From the NCBI GenBank assembly GCA_964405335.1, contig CAYONP010000099.1, positions 1 through 20,269 of the forward strand: a stretch of DNA of 20,269 nt. The letters run 5' to 3'. This document shows, piece by piece, positions 7,368-14,748 of the stretch. The notes below the pieces were generated by a model, which saw nothing but the letters and a program-made list of their open reading frames with translations, was not told the origin of the DNA and did no database searches. The number at the start of each line of letters is the position of its first letter. Within the stretch, counting starts at the first letter, position 1. This DNA comes from CAYONP01 sp964405335 (GTDB taxonomy: Bacteria; Armatimonadota; UBA10988). The position numbers were made by a program, and so were the translations under genes.

Positions 7368-8069
7368 ATGAACGAGTCACTGACCGGCAAGCTGGCCTGC
7401 GTCACCGGCGGCGGGCGCGGCATCGGCCGGTTCATCAGCCGTGCGCTGGTGCAGGCCGGGGCGACGGTGGCGATCACTGGGCGGAGCCGCGACTCGCTCG
7501 ACGCCACCGCGGCCGAGCTGGGCCCGGCCTGCCGCGGCTACGTCTGCGACCATCGCGACCCGGCCGCGATCGACGCGGCGGCGGCAGCGATCGGTGACGA
7601 GCTCGGCGCACTGGACATCTTGGTGGTCAACCACGCGGGTTTCCGCGGCGGGCCGGTGACCGAGCTGTCGCTGGAAGACTGGAACCTGGTCATCGAGACC
7701 AATCTGACCGGCTACTTCTGGACCTGCCGCGCGTTCTTGCCCGGCATGATCGCCAAGCAGCGTGGCGACATCGTGCTGATCAGTTCGATGAGCGGCAAGA
7801 AGGGCGACGCCGGCGCGGCGGCCTACGCGGCGAGCAAGTTCGGGCTGCAGGGCTTTGCGCAGTCGCTCTGCTACGAGGTGCGGCAGCACAACATCCGGGT
7901 CATGGTGCTCAATCCAAGCGGTGTCGACAAGCGCGAGGGCGAGCTGCCGGCGCACGGTGCCGGGCTGCGTCTGCACGCTGAGGACCTGGCCGCGACGGTG
8001 GTCCACCTGTGTGCGCTGCCCGGCCGCACATTGGTCCGCGACATGGACATCTGGGGCACCAATCCATGA
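7368..8069 (+). CDS. Short-chain dehydrogenase/reductase
   Basis: This 233-residue classical SDR is an NAD(P)-dependent oxidoreductase. It has TGGGRGIG at residues 13-20 (cofactor binding), NHAG at 88-91 in place of the usual NNAG, the catalytic Ser140, and Tyr153-x3-Lys157 in AYAASKFG, with the Asn of ETNLTGYFW completing the tetrad. The residue set TGRSRD after beta-2 suggests NADP(H) preference. The protein is slightly short for the family, ending at RDMDIWGTNP. The ATG lies seven bases after the aldo/keto reductase stop. Its stop codon ends the five-gene plus-strand run, after which a repeat-rich gap begins. Confidence 0.93.
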   Translation: MNESLTGKLACVTGGGRGIGRFISRALVQAGATVAITGRSRDSLDATAAELGPACRGYVCDHRDPAAIDAAAAAIGDELGALDILVVNHAGFRGGPVTELSLEDWNLVIETNLTGYFWTCRAFLPGMIAKQRGDIVLISSMSGKKGDAGAAAYAASKFGLQGFAQSLCYEVRQHNIRVMVLNPSGVDKREGELPAHGAGLRLHAEDLAATVVHLCALPGRTLVRDMDIWGTNP

Positions 8070-8076
8070 GGTAGAA

Positions 8077-8113
8077 TCGCGCTGAAGAAGTCGCCTGCTG
8101 AGTCGTTCGAGCA
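8077..8113 (+). repeat. 37-bp direct repeat, copy 1
   Basis: Matches 8227-8263 at 33 of 37 positions, exactly 150 bp apart. Shared core is TCGTTCGAGCA. The copies bracket three hairpins. Confidence 0.75.
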
Positions 8114-8119
8114 CGGTGC

Positions 8120-8142
8120 CACTGGCGGCTCGTCCGCCAGTG
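8120..8142. repeat. CACTGGCGG hairpin repeat, copy 1
   Basis: CACTGGCGG-CTCGT-CCGCCAGTG, perfect 9-bp arms, five-base loop, preceded by GGTGC. The same arms occur at 11268 and 11313 with different loops. Confidence 0.8.
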
Positions 8143-8161
8143 CTACCGGTGCCCGCGATCG

Positions 8162-8184
8162 CGCTGGCGGTCAATCCGCCAGTG
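8162..8184. repeat. CACTGGCGG hairpin repeat, degenerate copy 2
   Basis: CGCTGGCGG-TCAAT-CCGCCAGTG, the same arms as the other copies except one G-T wobble, loop unrelated in sequence. Confidence 0.7.
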
Positions 8185-8199
8185 GCTCCGTGTGTCGCG

Positions 8200-8214
8200 G
8201 TCGCGCGTCGCGAC
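8200..8214. repeat. Small hairpin GTCGCG-CGT-CGCGAC
   Basis: Six-bp arms with a three-base loop, between the CACTGGCGG hairpin and the second 37-bp repeat. Confidence 0.4.
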
Positions 8215-8226
8215 GACTGCTGGCCG

Positions 8227-8263
8227 TCGCACTGAATAAGTCGCCCGCTGCGTCGTTCGAGCA
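8227..8263 (+). repeat. 37-bp direct repeat, copy 2
   Basis: Second copy, with four mismatches to 8077-8113, ending 12 bases before the SD of the lipoprotein gene. Confidence 0.75.
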
Positions 8264-8287
8264 GTGGCAGTCTGCGGAGGAACGGAT

Positions 8288-9883
8288 ATGAAGCGCTGGC
8301 GCGGAGTCGTACTGGCGGTTCTCTCGTCCTGCCTGCTGTGGAGCTGCAGCTCCTCGGGCGGCAACATCATTGATCCCCCGCCGGCCGGCGGCGGGCGCGT
8401 GCAGGGCACGCTGGGCCAGGGCGCCGGCGGCGCGACGGTCCGGCTCGACGGTACCGACCTCACCACGCGCGCGGCGGCCGACGGGTCGTTTGTGCTCGAC
8501 GACGTACCACCCGGCGAGTATACCCTCGCCGTCGAGGCCGCGGGCGGCCAGGGCGCGGCGGTGCTCTGCCGCGTACAGGATGGCCGGATCACCACCATCC
8601 CGCAGCTCCCGCTGACCACCGGCGGTCAGATCTCCGGCCTGGTGCTCAGCCGCACTCGGCAGGACGGGCCGCTGGAGGGCGCCAAGGTCACCGTTCGCCG
8701 GGTCGACTATGTCTGGGATTACGCCGGCGCGGCCAAGCCCGAAATCGTCGACGAGCTCGGCGGCACGCAGCCCGGCGGCGGCGGGGCGACCGACGACCTG
8801 TCGTATCCGCCGCGAATCACCACCACCGACGGCGACGGATCGTACCGCTTCACCGGCCTGCCCGAGGGGCCCTACGTGGTCGAGGTCACGGCCGACGATC
8901 ACGAAAGCACCGAGTCGGCCACCTGGGTCTCGCCCGGCCTGACCTCACCGGTCGATGTCAGTCTGCTGGTGATCGATCCCGACAACGCCGAGCTGACCGG
9001 CCGCATCCTCGGCCGAGTCGACGGCGTCTCGGTGCCGCTGGCCTATGTTACCGTCAGCCTCTGGCCGCAAGACACGGCGGTCATCCTGCGCTCGCACGAG
9101 GAGGGCGGCGAGGGTGAGAGCGAAGGCGGCGAGGGTGAGAGCGAAGGCGGTGTGGGTGACGGCGGCGAGCCGGGCGACGACGACATCAACGACGTCAACG
9201 ACCTGTTCGACGCCACTGGCTGGGGGCAGGGCGGGCCGCCCGACGACATCGATCCCTGGTTCCTGCCGCCCTGGGCCATCGGCAAGCAGACGATGACCGA
9301 CGAGAACGGCGAGTTCGCGCTGCGGAACGTTCCGCCGGGCGACTACGTGCTCTCGATCTGGCGCTATGGCTACGAGCAGATCTCGCAGGACATCACCCTC
9401 GGTGTGCGCGACCGCGAGACCTTCAACCAGACCATCGACTCGACCCTGGTCGAGGTCAGCGGGACGGTCTTCGGCCGGCTCGAGGGCGGCGACGTGGTGC
9501 CGCTCGAAGGGGCCTATGTCCACGGCTTCGCCAACGTCTGGGGTCCGGTGGCCGAGATCGGCGCCGACGACTCCGAGGTCGGTTTCGGTGACGGCGCGGC
9601 GGGTAATCTCGGCGCGCCCGACTCGATGCCGCCCGACGATCGCGGCTCCGCGGTGACCGATGCCAACGGCAACTACACCATCACCGTCGAGGCCGGCCGG
9701 GTGGCGCTCGAGATCTGGGCCGACGGCTACCAGTGGAGCTGGACCGAGTTCTCGGTCGACCGCACCGGCGCCAGCGGCGTCGACGTCATCCTCGAACCGT
9801 GGAGCGATGAGTTCGGCGGTGGTGGCGGCGGCGAGGACGGCCAGCCACCGCGGCCGATGCCCCTCGGCGCACCGAACGGCTAG
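8288..9883 (+). CDS. Lipoprotein with carboxypeptidase-regulatory-like repeats
   Basis: This 531-residue protein begins with a short charged and hydrophobic signal and a lipobox LWSC, putting the lipidated cysteine at residue 20. It should be anchored to a membrane and face outward. Four prealbumin-like beta-sandwich modules follow, at about residues 35-90, 115-225, 238-380 and 390-520. Each ends in a DG-x-(F/Y)-x4-(V/L)P-x-G-x-Y or similar motif (ADGSFVLDDVPPGEY, GDGSYRFTGLPEGPY, ENGEFALRNVPPGDY, ANGNYTITVEAG). Modules 3 and 4 carry long acidic Gly/Asp/Glu-rich insertions. The start is fixed by GGAGG seven bases upstream. The role is probably structural or carbohydrate/peptide binding. No catalytic domain is seen. 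Confidence 0.82.
   Translation: MKRWRGVVLAVLSSCLLWSCSSSGGNIIDPPPAGGGRVQGTLGQGAGGATVRLDGTDLTTRAAADGSFVLDDVPPGEYTLAVEAAGGQGAAVLCRVQDGRITTIPQLPLTTGGQISGLVLSRTRQDGPLEGAKVTVRRVDYVWDYAGAAKPEIVDELGGTQPGGGGATDDLSYPPRITTTDGDGSYRFTGLPEGPYVVEVTADDHESTESATWVSPGLTSPVDVSLLVIDPDNAELTGRILGRVDGVSVPLAYVTVSLWPQDTAVILRSHEEGGEGESEGGEGESEGGVGDGGEPGDDDINDVNDLFDATGWGQGGPPDDIDPWFLPPWAIGKQTMTDENGEFALRNVPPGDYVLSIWRYGYEQISQDITLGVRDRETFNQTIDSTLVEVSGTVFGRLEGGDVVPLEGAYVHGFANVWGPVAEIGADDSEVGFGDGAAGNLGAPDSMPPDDRGSAVTDANGNYTITVEAGRVALEIWADGYQWSWTEFSVDRTGASGVDVILEPWSDEFGGGGGGEDGQPPRPMPLGAPNG
9104..9145 (+). repeat. Two 21-bp tandem units coding GGEGESE
   Basis: Two identical 21-bp units inside the third module of the lipoprotein add a Gly/Glu/Ser linker. 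A third, diverged unit follows. Length is a multiple of three, so copy change keeps the frame. Confidence 0.85.
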
Positions 9884-9908
9884 AATCCGAGCAGGGGCGG
9901 CGAGGCCG

Positions 9909-11213
9909 ATGCCGAACCGCCCCTGCATGGACCAGTCACTGACGCGCAGGGCCTTCGTCGGCGCCGCCGGCGCCACGCTGCTGTGGGGCCGCGCCGCGCG
10001 CGCGGCGGGGGCGAACAACAAGATCGTCGTCGCCCATATCGGCATCGGCGGCATGGGTTCTGGCCACCTCGAGTGGTTCGCCAACATGCCCGATGTCGAG
10101 GTGGCCGCGCTGTGCGATGTCGACCAGTCGCGCGTCGACGCGGCCAAGGCGCGGCTCGACGCCATCCGGCCGGGCAACAGCGCGCAGTGCGTGACCGACT
10201 TCCGGCGCGTGCTCGAGCGCGACGACATCGATGCCGTAACCACCGCCACGCCCGACCACTGGCACGCCTTGATTGCCTGCATGGCGATGGAGTCGGGCAA
10301 GGACGTCTACGGCGAGAAGCCGCTCAGCCACCACTACGCCGAGGCGCGGGCGATGGAGCGGACGGTCGAGCGCACCGGGCGCATCTTCCAGCTCGGCACG
10401 CAGATCCACGCCGGCGAGAACTACCACCGGGTGGTCGAGTTGGTCCGCTCGGGCGCCCTCGGCCGCGTGCACACGGTGCACCTGTGGAAGCCGGGCGGTT
10501 CGGGTGGGCTCGGCTACCCGCCCGACGGCGACCCGCCGGCCGAGCTGGACTGGGACATGTGGCTCGGCCCGGCGCCCTACCGGCGGTTCAACCCGGCCAT
10601 CTGCCCGCGCAACTTCCGCCACTTCTGGGACTATTCGGGCGGGGTCTACGCCGACTTCTGGTGCCACATCGCCGACATCGCCTTCTGGGCGTTGGAGGGG
10701 CAGATCGGCCAGCCGCTGACCGTCAGCGCGCGCGGCGAAACTCCGCGCGACAGCATCGCCGAGACGCCCGCCTGGATCGATGTCGACTACGAGTTCGAGC
10801 AGATCGCGCTGCGCTGGACCACGCGCCGGCCCGACGAGGTGCCGAGCGACCTCGCCCGCGATATCGGCTGCTGGTTCGAGGGCGACGAGGGCTCGCTCGT
10901 CTGCGATTACGACAGCCGCGAGGTGGTCCGCGACGGCGAGCGGTTCCGCGACCTGGGCTGGGTGCCGCGCAGCATCCCGCGCTCGCCGGGCCACCCGCGC
11001 AACTTCCTCGACTGCGTGCGCAGCCGCCGCCAGCCCGAGAGCAACATCTTCCACGCCCGGCGGATGACCACCGGGCTCTACCTGGGCGAGATCAGCTTCC
11101 GGCTCGGCCGGCCGCTGCGCTGGGACGCCGCGCACGAGCAGTTCGTCGGCGACGAGGCGGCCAACCGGCTGCTCCAACGCCCCTGCCGCGCCCCCTGGCG
11201 GCTGCCCACCTGA
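9909..11213 (+). CDS. Tat-signal Gfo/Idh/MocA-family oxidoreductase
   Basis: This 434-residue NAD(P)-dependent oxidoreductase probably acts on a sugar or cyclitol outside the cytoplasm. The N-terminus has a twin-arginine signal, LTRRAF, then a hydrophobic stretch and an Ala-rich cleavage region, about residues 11-34. The Rossmann motif GIGGMGSG is at 45-52, and the family lysine is Lys137 in GEKPLSHH, followed by GTQIHAGENYHR. The C-terminal half has the beta-sheet substrate domain, with FWDYSGGVYADFWCH and a late GHPRNFLDCVRSRRQPE. I prefer ATG 9909 because GAGG/AGGGG precede it. ATG 9927 would only shorten the n-region. It lies 25 bases after the lipoprotein gene. Exported members are abundant in Planctomycetota-like genomes. 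Confidence 0.9.
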   Translation: MPNRPCMDQSLTRRAFVGAAGATLLWGRAARAAGANNKIVVAHIGIGGMGSGHLEWFANMPDVEVAALCDVDQSRVDAAKARLDAIRPGNSAQCVTDFRRVLERDDIDAVTTATPDHWHALIACMAMESGKDVYGEKPLSHHYAEARAMERTVERTGRIFQLGTQIHAGENYHRVVELVRSGALGRVHTVHLWKPGGSGGLGYPPDGDPPAELDWDMWLGPAPYRRFNPAICPRNFRHFWDYSGGVYADFWCHIADIAFWALEGQIGQPLTVSARGETPRDSIAETPAWIDVDYEFEQIALRWTTRRPDEVPSDLARDIGCWFEGDEGSLVCDYDSREVVRDGERFRDLGWVPRSIPRSPGHPRNFLDCVRSRRQPESNIFHARRMTTGLYLGEISFRLGRPLRWDAAHEQFVGDEAANRLLQRPCRAPWRLPT

Positions 11214-11262
11214 GAAGGGGTCGGGAGCCATGGGCGTTGGTTTGTCGTTGACCACAGGGGCT

Positions 11263-11340
11263 GGTGCCACTGGCGGCTGGTCCGCCAGTGCTGTTCAGCA
11301 GCTCGTCGGCGGCACTGGCGGGCGAGCCGCCAGTGGCACC
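11263..11340. repeat. Nested inverted repeat holding two CACTGGCGG hairpins
   Basis: Outer 14-bp arms GGTGCCACTGGCGG (11263-11276) and CCGCCAGTGGCACC (11327-11340) pair perfectly. Inside are hairpins 11268-11290 (loop CTGGT) and 11313-11335 (loop GCGAG), both with 9-bp arms identical to the copy at 8120. The 183-bp gap 11214-11396 holds otherwise only the SD of the next gene. Confidence 0.85.
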
Positions 11341-11396
11341 GAGCAGCGGTCACTGGGCCCAAAGTCTACGCCGATGAAGTAAGGAGCCTCTCCCGA

Positions 11397-12509
11397 ATGA
11401 CCGAGCTTCCGCTGCGCTACGGCGTCAATCCGCACCAGGCCCCGGCCCGGGTCCATGCCGAGGGTGGCCTGCCGTTTGAGGTCCTCAACGGGTCGCCGGG
11501 CTACATCAACCTGCTCGATGCGCTCAACGCCTGGCAGTTGGTGCGCGAGCTGGCCGAGGCGACGGGCCTGCCGGCGGCAGCCAGTTTCAAGCACGTCTCG
11601 CCGGCCGGCGCAGCGGTTGGTGCACCGCTCGGCGATGCGCTGCGGGCGGCCTACCTGATCGACGCGGCCGAGGAGCTCACTCCGCTCGCCTGCGCCTACG
11701 CCCGGGCCCGTGGCGCCGATGCCATGTCCAGCTTCGGAGATTGCGCGGCGCTGAGCGAGCCGTGTGACCTCGCGACCGCCCGGCTGCTCAAGCGCGAGGT
11801 GAGTGACATCATCATCGCCCCCGGCTACGAACCCGAGGCGCTGGAGATGCTGCGGGCCAAGAAGGGTGGCAAGTACGTCGTGCTGCAGATCGACGCCGGC
11901 TACCGCCCACCGGCGGTCGAGACGCGGCAGGTCTTCGGCGTCACCTTCGAGCAGCCGCGCAACGATAGACGACTGGACGAGTCGCTGTTCGAGAACATCG
12001 TCACCGCCAGTCGGGAGCTGCCCGCCGAGGCCCGCCGCGACCTGCTGGTGGCCAGCATCACACTCAAGTACACCCAGTCGAACTCAGTCTGCTACGCCTA
12101 TGACGGCCAGGTGATCGGCGTTGGTGCCGGGCAGCAGTCGAGGGTCCACTGCACCCGCCTGGCAGGTGACAAGGCCGACCTCTGGTTCCTGCGCCAGCAT
12201 CCAAAGGCCTTGGCGATGAGCTTCCCTCCGAGCGCCAGCCGGGCGGAGAAGAACAACCTGGTCGAGGCCTTCGTGACCACCGAGCTGACGGAGAGGGAGC
12301 GCCGAGACTGGCTCGACCAGCAGTCGGGCGTAGCGCTCTCCAGCGATGCCTTCTTCCCCTTCCGTGACAACCTCGACCGGGCGGCCAGGAGCGGGGTGAG
12401 TTACGTGCTCGAGCCGGGCGGCTCGGTGCGTGATGACGAGGTGATTGCGGCGGCGGATGAGTACGGGATGGTGATGGCGTTCAGTGGGGTGAGGTTGTTC
12501 CATCACTGA
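11397..12509 (+). CDS. Stand-alone AICAR formyltransferase
   Basis: This 370-residue enzyme should transfer a formyl group from 10-formyltetrahydrofolate to AICAR, giving FAICAR, the penultimate step of purine synthesis. It corresponds to the C-terminal domain of PurH/ATIC only: it starts at RYGVNPHQ and lacks the N-terminal IMP cyclohydrolase (MGS-like) part, so about 370 residues instead of 520-590. Catalytic Lys65-His66 lie in SFKHVSPAG, followed by ARARGADAMSSFGD, EVSDIIIAPGYE, KYTQSNSVCYA, GQQSRVHCTRLAGDK and SSDAFFPFRDN. These strings are close to those of animal ATIC and unlike the VKHxNPCG form of ordinary bacterial PurH. Start: ATG with AAGGAG ten bases upstream. No cyclohydrolase gene is in the window. 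Confidence 0.9.
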   Translation: MTELPLRYGVNPHQAPARVHAEGGLPFEVLNGSPGYINLLDALNAWQLVRELAEATGLPAAASFKHVSPAGAAVGAPLGDALRAAYLIDAAEELTPLACAYARARGADAMSSFGDCAALSEPCDLATARLLKREVSDIIIAPGYEPEALEMLRAKKGGKYVVLQIDAGYRPPAVETRQVFGVTFEQPRNDRRLDESLFENIVTASRELPAEARRDLLVASITLKYTQSNSVCYAYDGQVIGVGAGQQSRVHCTRLAGDKADLWFLRQHPKALAMSFPPSASRAEKNNLVEAFVTTELTERERRDWLDQQSGVALSSDAFFPFRDNLDRAARSGVSYVLEPGGSVRDDEVIAAADEYGMVMAFSGVRLFHH

Positions 12510-12515
12510 TACAAT
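12507..12515 (+). promoter_or_regulatory. Extended -10 promoter candidate for the AlbA_2/ParA pair
   Basis: TGATACAAT matches TGnTAnAAT. The TGA is also the stop codon of the AICAR formyltransferase gene. No good -35 is present. It would start transcription about 20 bases before the next ATG. Confidence 0.4.
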
Positions 12516-12521
12516 AGGCTC

Positions 12522-12534
12522 GGGCTCGGAGCCC
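12522..12534. repeat. Inverted repeat over the SD of the AlbA_2 gene
   Basis: GGGCTC-G-GAGCCC covers the GGAG that serves the ATG at 12542. It could be an operator, or chance in GC-rich DNA. Confidence 0.3.
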
Positions 12535-12541
12535 ATCAGCG

Positions 12542-13732
12542 ATGCTCGGCGACGCCGAACTGCTGGTTTTGCTGGGGGATCTAGTGTCTCACCGCGTTGA
12601 GCGCAAGCAGTCGCTCGCGGACAAAGCCAAGGTCTGCCAGGCCATTTGTGCATTCGCGAATGACTACCCGGAGACTCGGCAGCCCGGTGTGGTGTTCATC
12701 GGCGTGAATGACGACGGCTCCTGCGCCGAGCTCGACGTTACCGACGAGCTACTGCTCGAAGTGCGGAACATCCGCGGCAGTGGTCAGATCCAGCCGCTGC
12801 CGGACATGACGGTGGGCAAGCGCGAAGTCGGTGGCTGCATGGTGGTTGTCGTAGAGGTCCAGCCGTCGCCGATGCCGCCAGTGCGATACAACGGGCGCAC
12901 CTGGATTCGGACTGGACCGAGCCGCGACACGGCCACTGTGGAGCAGGAAGCCCGGCTTAGCGAGCGCCGCCGGTTCGGCAACCTCCCCTTCGACGCCCAG
13001 CCGGTTCCGACGGCGACACTCGACGACCTGGACCTGGACCTGTTCGAGCGCCAGTATCTGCCCCAGGCCGTGGCTCCCGACGTGCTGGCGGCCAACGAAC
13101 GGAGCACCGAGCACCAACTCCGTGCACTGCGCCTGACTGCGGACGACCGGACGCCGACGGCCCTCGGCCTGCTGGTCGCCGGGCGCGACGTTCGTTACTG
13201 GCTGCCGGGCGCGTACGTGCAGTTCTTGCGCATCGACGGCACCGACTTGACCGACCCCGTGTTGGACCAGGCGGAGATTGACGGCCCCCTGGCGCAGCTT
13301 CTGACGCGGTTGGACGACAAGCTCAAGGCGCACATCCAGGTGGCGACGCAGATCACCGGGACCGACCGCGAGATTCGCCGGCCGACGTATCCGCTCGAAG
13401 CACTCCAGCAGATTGCCCGGAACGCGGTGATGCACCGGGCCTACGCGGGGACCAACGCAGCGGTGCGGCTGACCTGGTTCAACGACCGCATCGAGGTGCA
13501 GAGCCCCGGCGGGCCGTTCGGCCAGGTGACCGTGGCCAACTTCGGCCAGCCCGGCGCGGTCGATTACCGCAACCCGAATCTGGCTGAGGCGATGAAGAAC
13601 CTCGGCTATGTGCAGCGGTTCGGAGTCGGCCTGGCCATCGCACGCCGTGCGCTGGCGGACAACGGCAACCCGCCGCCGGAGTTCGTCGCGGTGCCTGAGC
13701 ATGTGCTGGTCACGGTCCGGAGCGCGGCGTGA
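12542..13732 (+). CDS. Schlafen/AlbA_2-domain, RecG-like ATPase-fold protein
   Basis: This 396-residue protein has an N-terminal AlbA_2 (Schlafen-type) domain, about residues 5-140: ERKQSL at 20-25 with the conserved Glu, then ICAFANDYPE, VVFIGVNDDG and a late YIR-like WIRTGPS. A middle helical part leads to a C-terminal GHKL-like fold (HATPase_c_4), near residues 280-385, with IARNAVMHRAY and FNDRIEVQSPGGP, as in COG2865 transcriptional regulator/RecG-like proteins. Such proteins may bind or cut nucleic acid, or regulate transcription. No enzyme activity can be assigned here. GGAG lies ten bases upstream of the ATG. Its stop overlaps the ParA start by four bases (GTGA), so the two products are made together and probably work as a pair. 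Confidence 0.82.
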   Translation: MLGDAELLVLLGDLVSHRVERKQSLADKAKVCQAICAFANDYPETRQPGVVFIGVNDDGSCAELDVTDELLLEVRNIRGSGQIQPLPDMTVGKREVGGCMVVVVEVQPSPMPPVRYNGRTWIRTGPSRDTATVEQEARLSERRRFGNLPFDAQPVPTATLDDLDLDLFERQYLPQAVAPDVLAANERSTEHQLRALRLTADDRTPTALGLLVAGRDVRYWLPGAYVQFLRIDGTDLTDPVLDQAEIDGPLAQLLTRLDDKLKAHIQVATQITGTDREIRRPTYPLEALQQIARNAVMHRAYAGTNAAVRLTWFNDRIEVQSPGGPFGQVTVANFGQPGAVDYRNPNLAEAMKNLGYVQRFGVGLAIARRALADNGNPPPEFVAVPEHVLVTVRSAA

Positions 13733-14748
13733 GCAACCGGCCGGTGATCGCTTTTTTCAACAACAAGGGAGGCGTGGGCAAGACGTCGCTGGTCTACCAC
13801 CTGGCTTGGATGTACGCCGAGATGGGCTACCGGGTCGTCGCGGCGGACCTCGACCCGCAGGCGAACCTGACGGCGCTCTTCCTGCGGGAGGAAGACCTCT
13901 ACGACCTGTACGAGCACAAGGAGGATGCTGGGACGGTCTACCGCGCCATCCAGCCGCTTGTGCGGGGCATCGGCGACGTGCAGACGCCAGTTCTGCGGGC
14001 GATCGACGATCGTCTGACCTTGTTGCCCGGCGACCTGTCGCTCGCGCTGTTCGAGGAAGAAGTGTCGGCAGCTTGGTCGGCGGCTGCCGATCGCCAGGAG
14101 CGGGCCTTCCGGGTGCTATCGGGCATCTGGAGGGTGCTCCAACTGGGTGCCGGCGCTCACGACGCCGATCTCGTCCTCACCGACCTCGGCCCGAACCTCG
14201 GGGCGCTCAACCGCACCGCTCTGCTGGCGGGCACCCACCTCGTCCTGCCACTGGCCATGGACCTCTTCAGCCTGCAAGGGTTGAGTAACATCGGGGAGCG
14301 AAGACGGGAATGGGCACAGGGCTGGTCGCGCCGGCTCAGTGACCGTCCGGGTGCTGTAGCCCAAGTCAATCTGCCGCCGGGGGACATTGAGCCCGCCGGC
14401 TACATCGTGATGCAGCAGGGCGAGCGGCTGGGGCAGCCTGTAAAGGCCTACGCCGAGTGGGCCAACCGAATCCCGGCTGAGTACCATCGGTCGCTGCTCG
14501 GCGAATCTGAGCGTCGCGACTGGCGAATCGACGACGACCCTCACTGCCTTGGCCAAGTCAAGCACTACCGCAGCCTCATGCCCCTGGCGCAGGCAGCCCG
14601 CAAGCCGATCTTCAGGCTTACAAATGCCGACGGCGCCCTCGGGGCCCACAGCAATGCAGCATTGGCCTCGGCTCCCCTATACCGCCAACTCGCCGAACGC
14701 CTCGCCGAGGCGGCGCAGTTGCCGGCTCCGGTCACGGCACCCGACTAA
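13729..14748 (+). CDS. ParA/MinD-type Walker ATPase
   Basis: This 339-residue cytosolic P-loop ATPase has the deviant Walker A motif KGGVGKTS at residues 13-20, with the signature Lys13. DLDPQANLT is at 40-48 (A' box), and a Walker B-like VLTDLGPNLGALN follows. It is longer than minimal ParA proteins, with a C-terminal part rich in charged helices (RRDWRIDDDPHCLGQVKHYRSLMP). No ParB partner or parS-like site is next to it, which argues against a plasmid partition role and for a signalling or regulatory switch with the AlbA_2 protein. The start is GTG, fixed by the four-base overlap. Its 3' end overlaps the convergent hydrolase gene by 17 bases. Base use looks slightly less GC-rich than its neighbours (for example the T-run at 13751). 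Confidence 0.88.
   Translation: MSNRPVIAFFNNKGGVGKTSLVYHLAWMYAEMGYRVVAADLDPQANLTALFLREEDLYDLYEHKEDAGTVYRAIQPLVRGIGDVQTPVLRAIDDRLTLLPGDLSLALFEEEVSAAWSAAADRQERAFRVLSGIWRVLQLGAGAHDADLVLTDLGPNLGALNRTALLAGTHLVLPLAMDLFSLQGLSNIGERRREWAQGWSRRLSDRPGAVAQVNLPPGDIEPAGYIVMQQGERLGQPVKAYAEWANRIPAEYHRSLLGESERRDWRIDDDPHCLGQVKHYRSLMPLAQAARKPIFRLTNADGALGAHSNAALASAPLYRQLAERLAEAAQLPAPVTAPD

Noticed and set aside
8072..8077. TAGAAT as a -10 box after the SDR gene (also at 9881)
   Set aside because: Neither site has a -35 match or a TG extension at the right place.
14702..14716. Hairpin GCCTC-GCC-GAGGC near the end of the ParA gene as another repeat copy
   Set aside because: It lies in coding sequence with a normal Leu-Ala-Glu-Ala reading, so chance is enough to explain it.
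13729..14748. Plasmid or chromosome partition locus
   Set aside because: No ParB gene or parS-like site lies beside the ParA-type gene, and the partner is an AlbA_2 protein.
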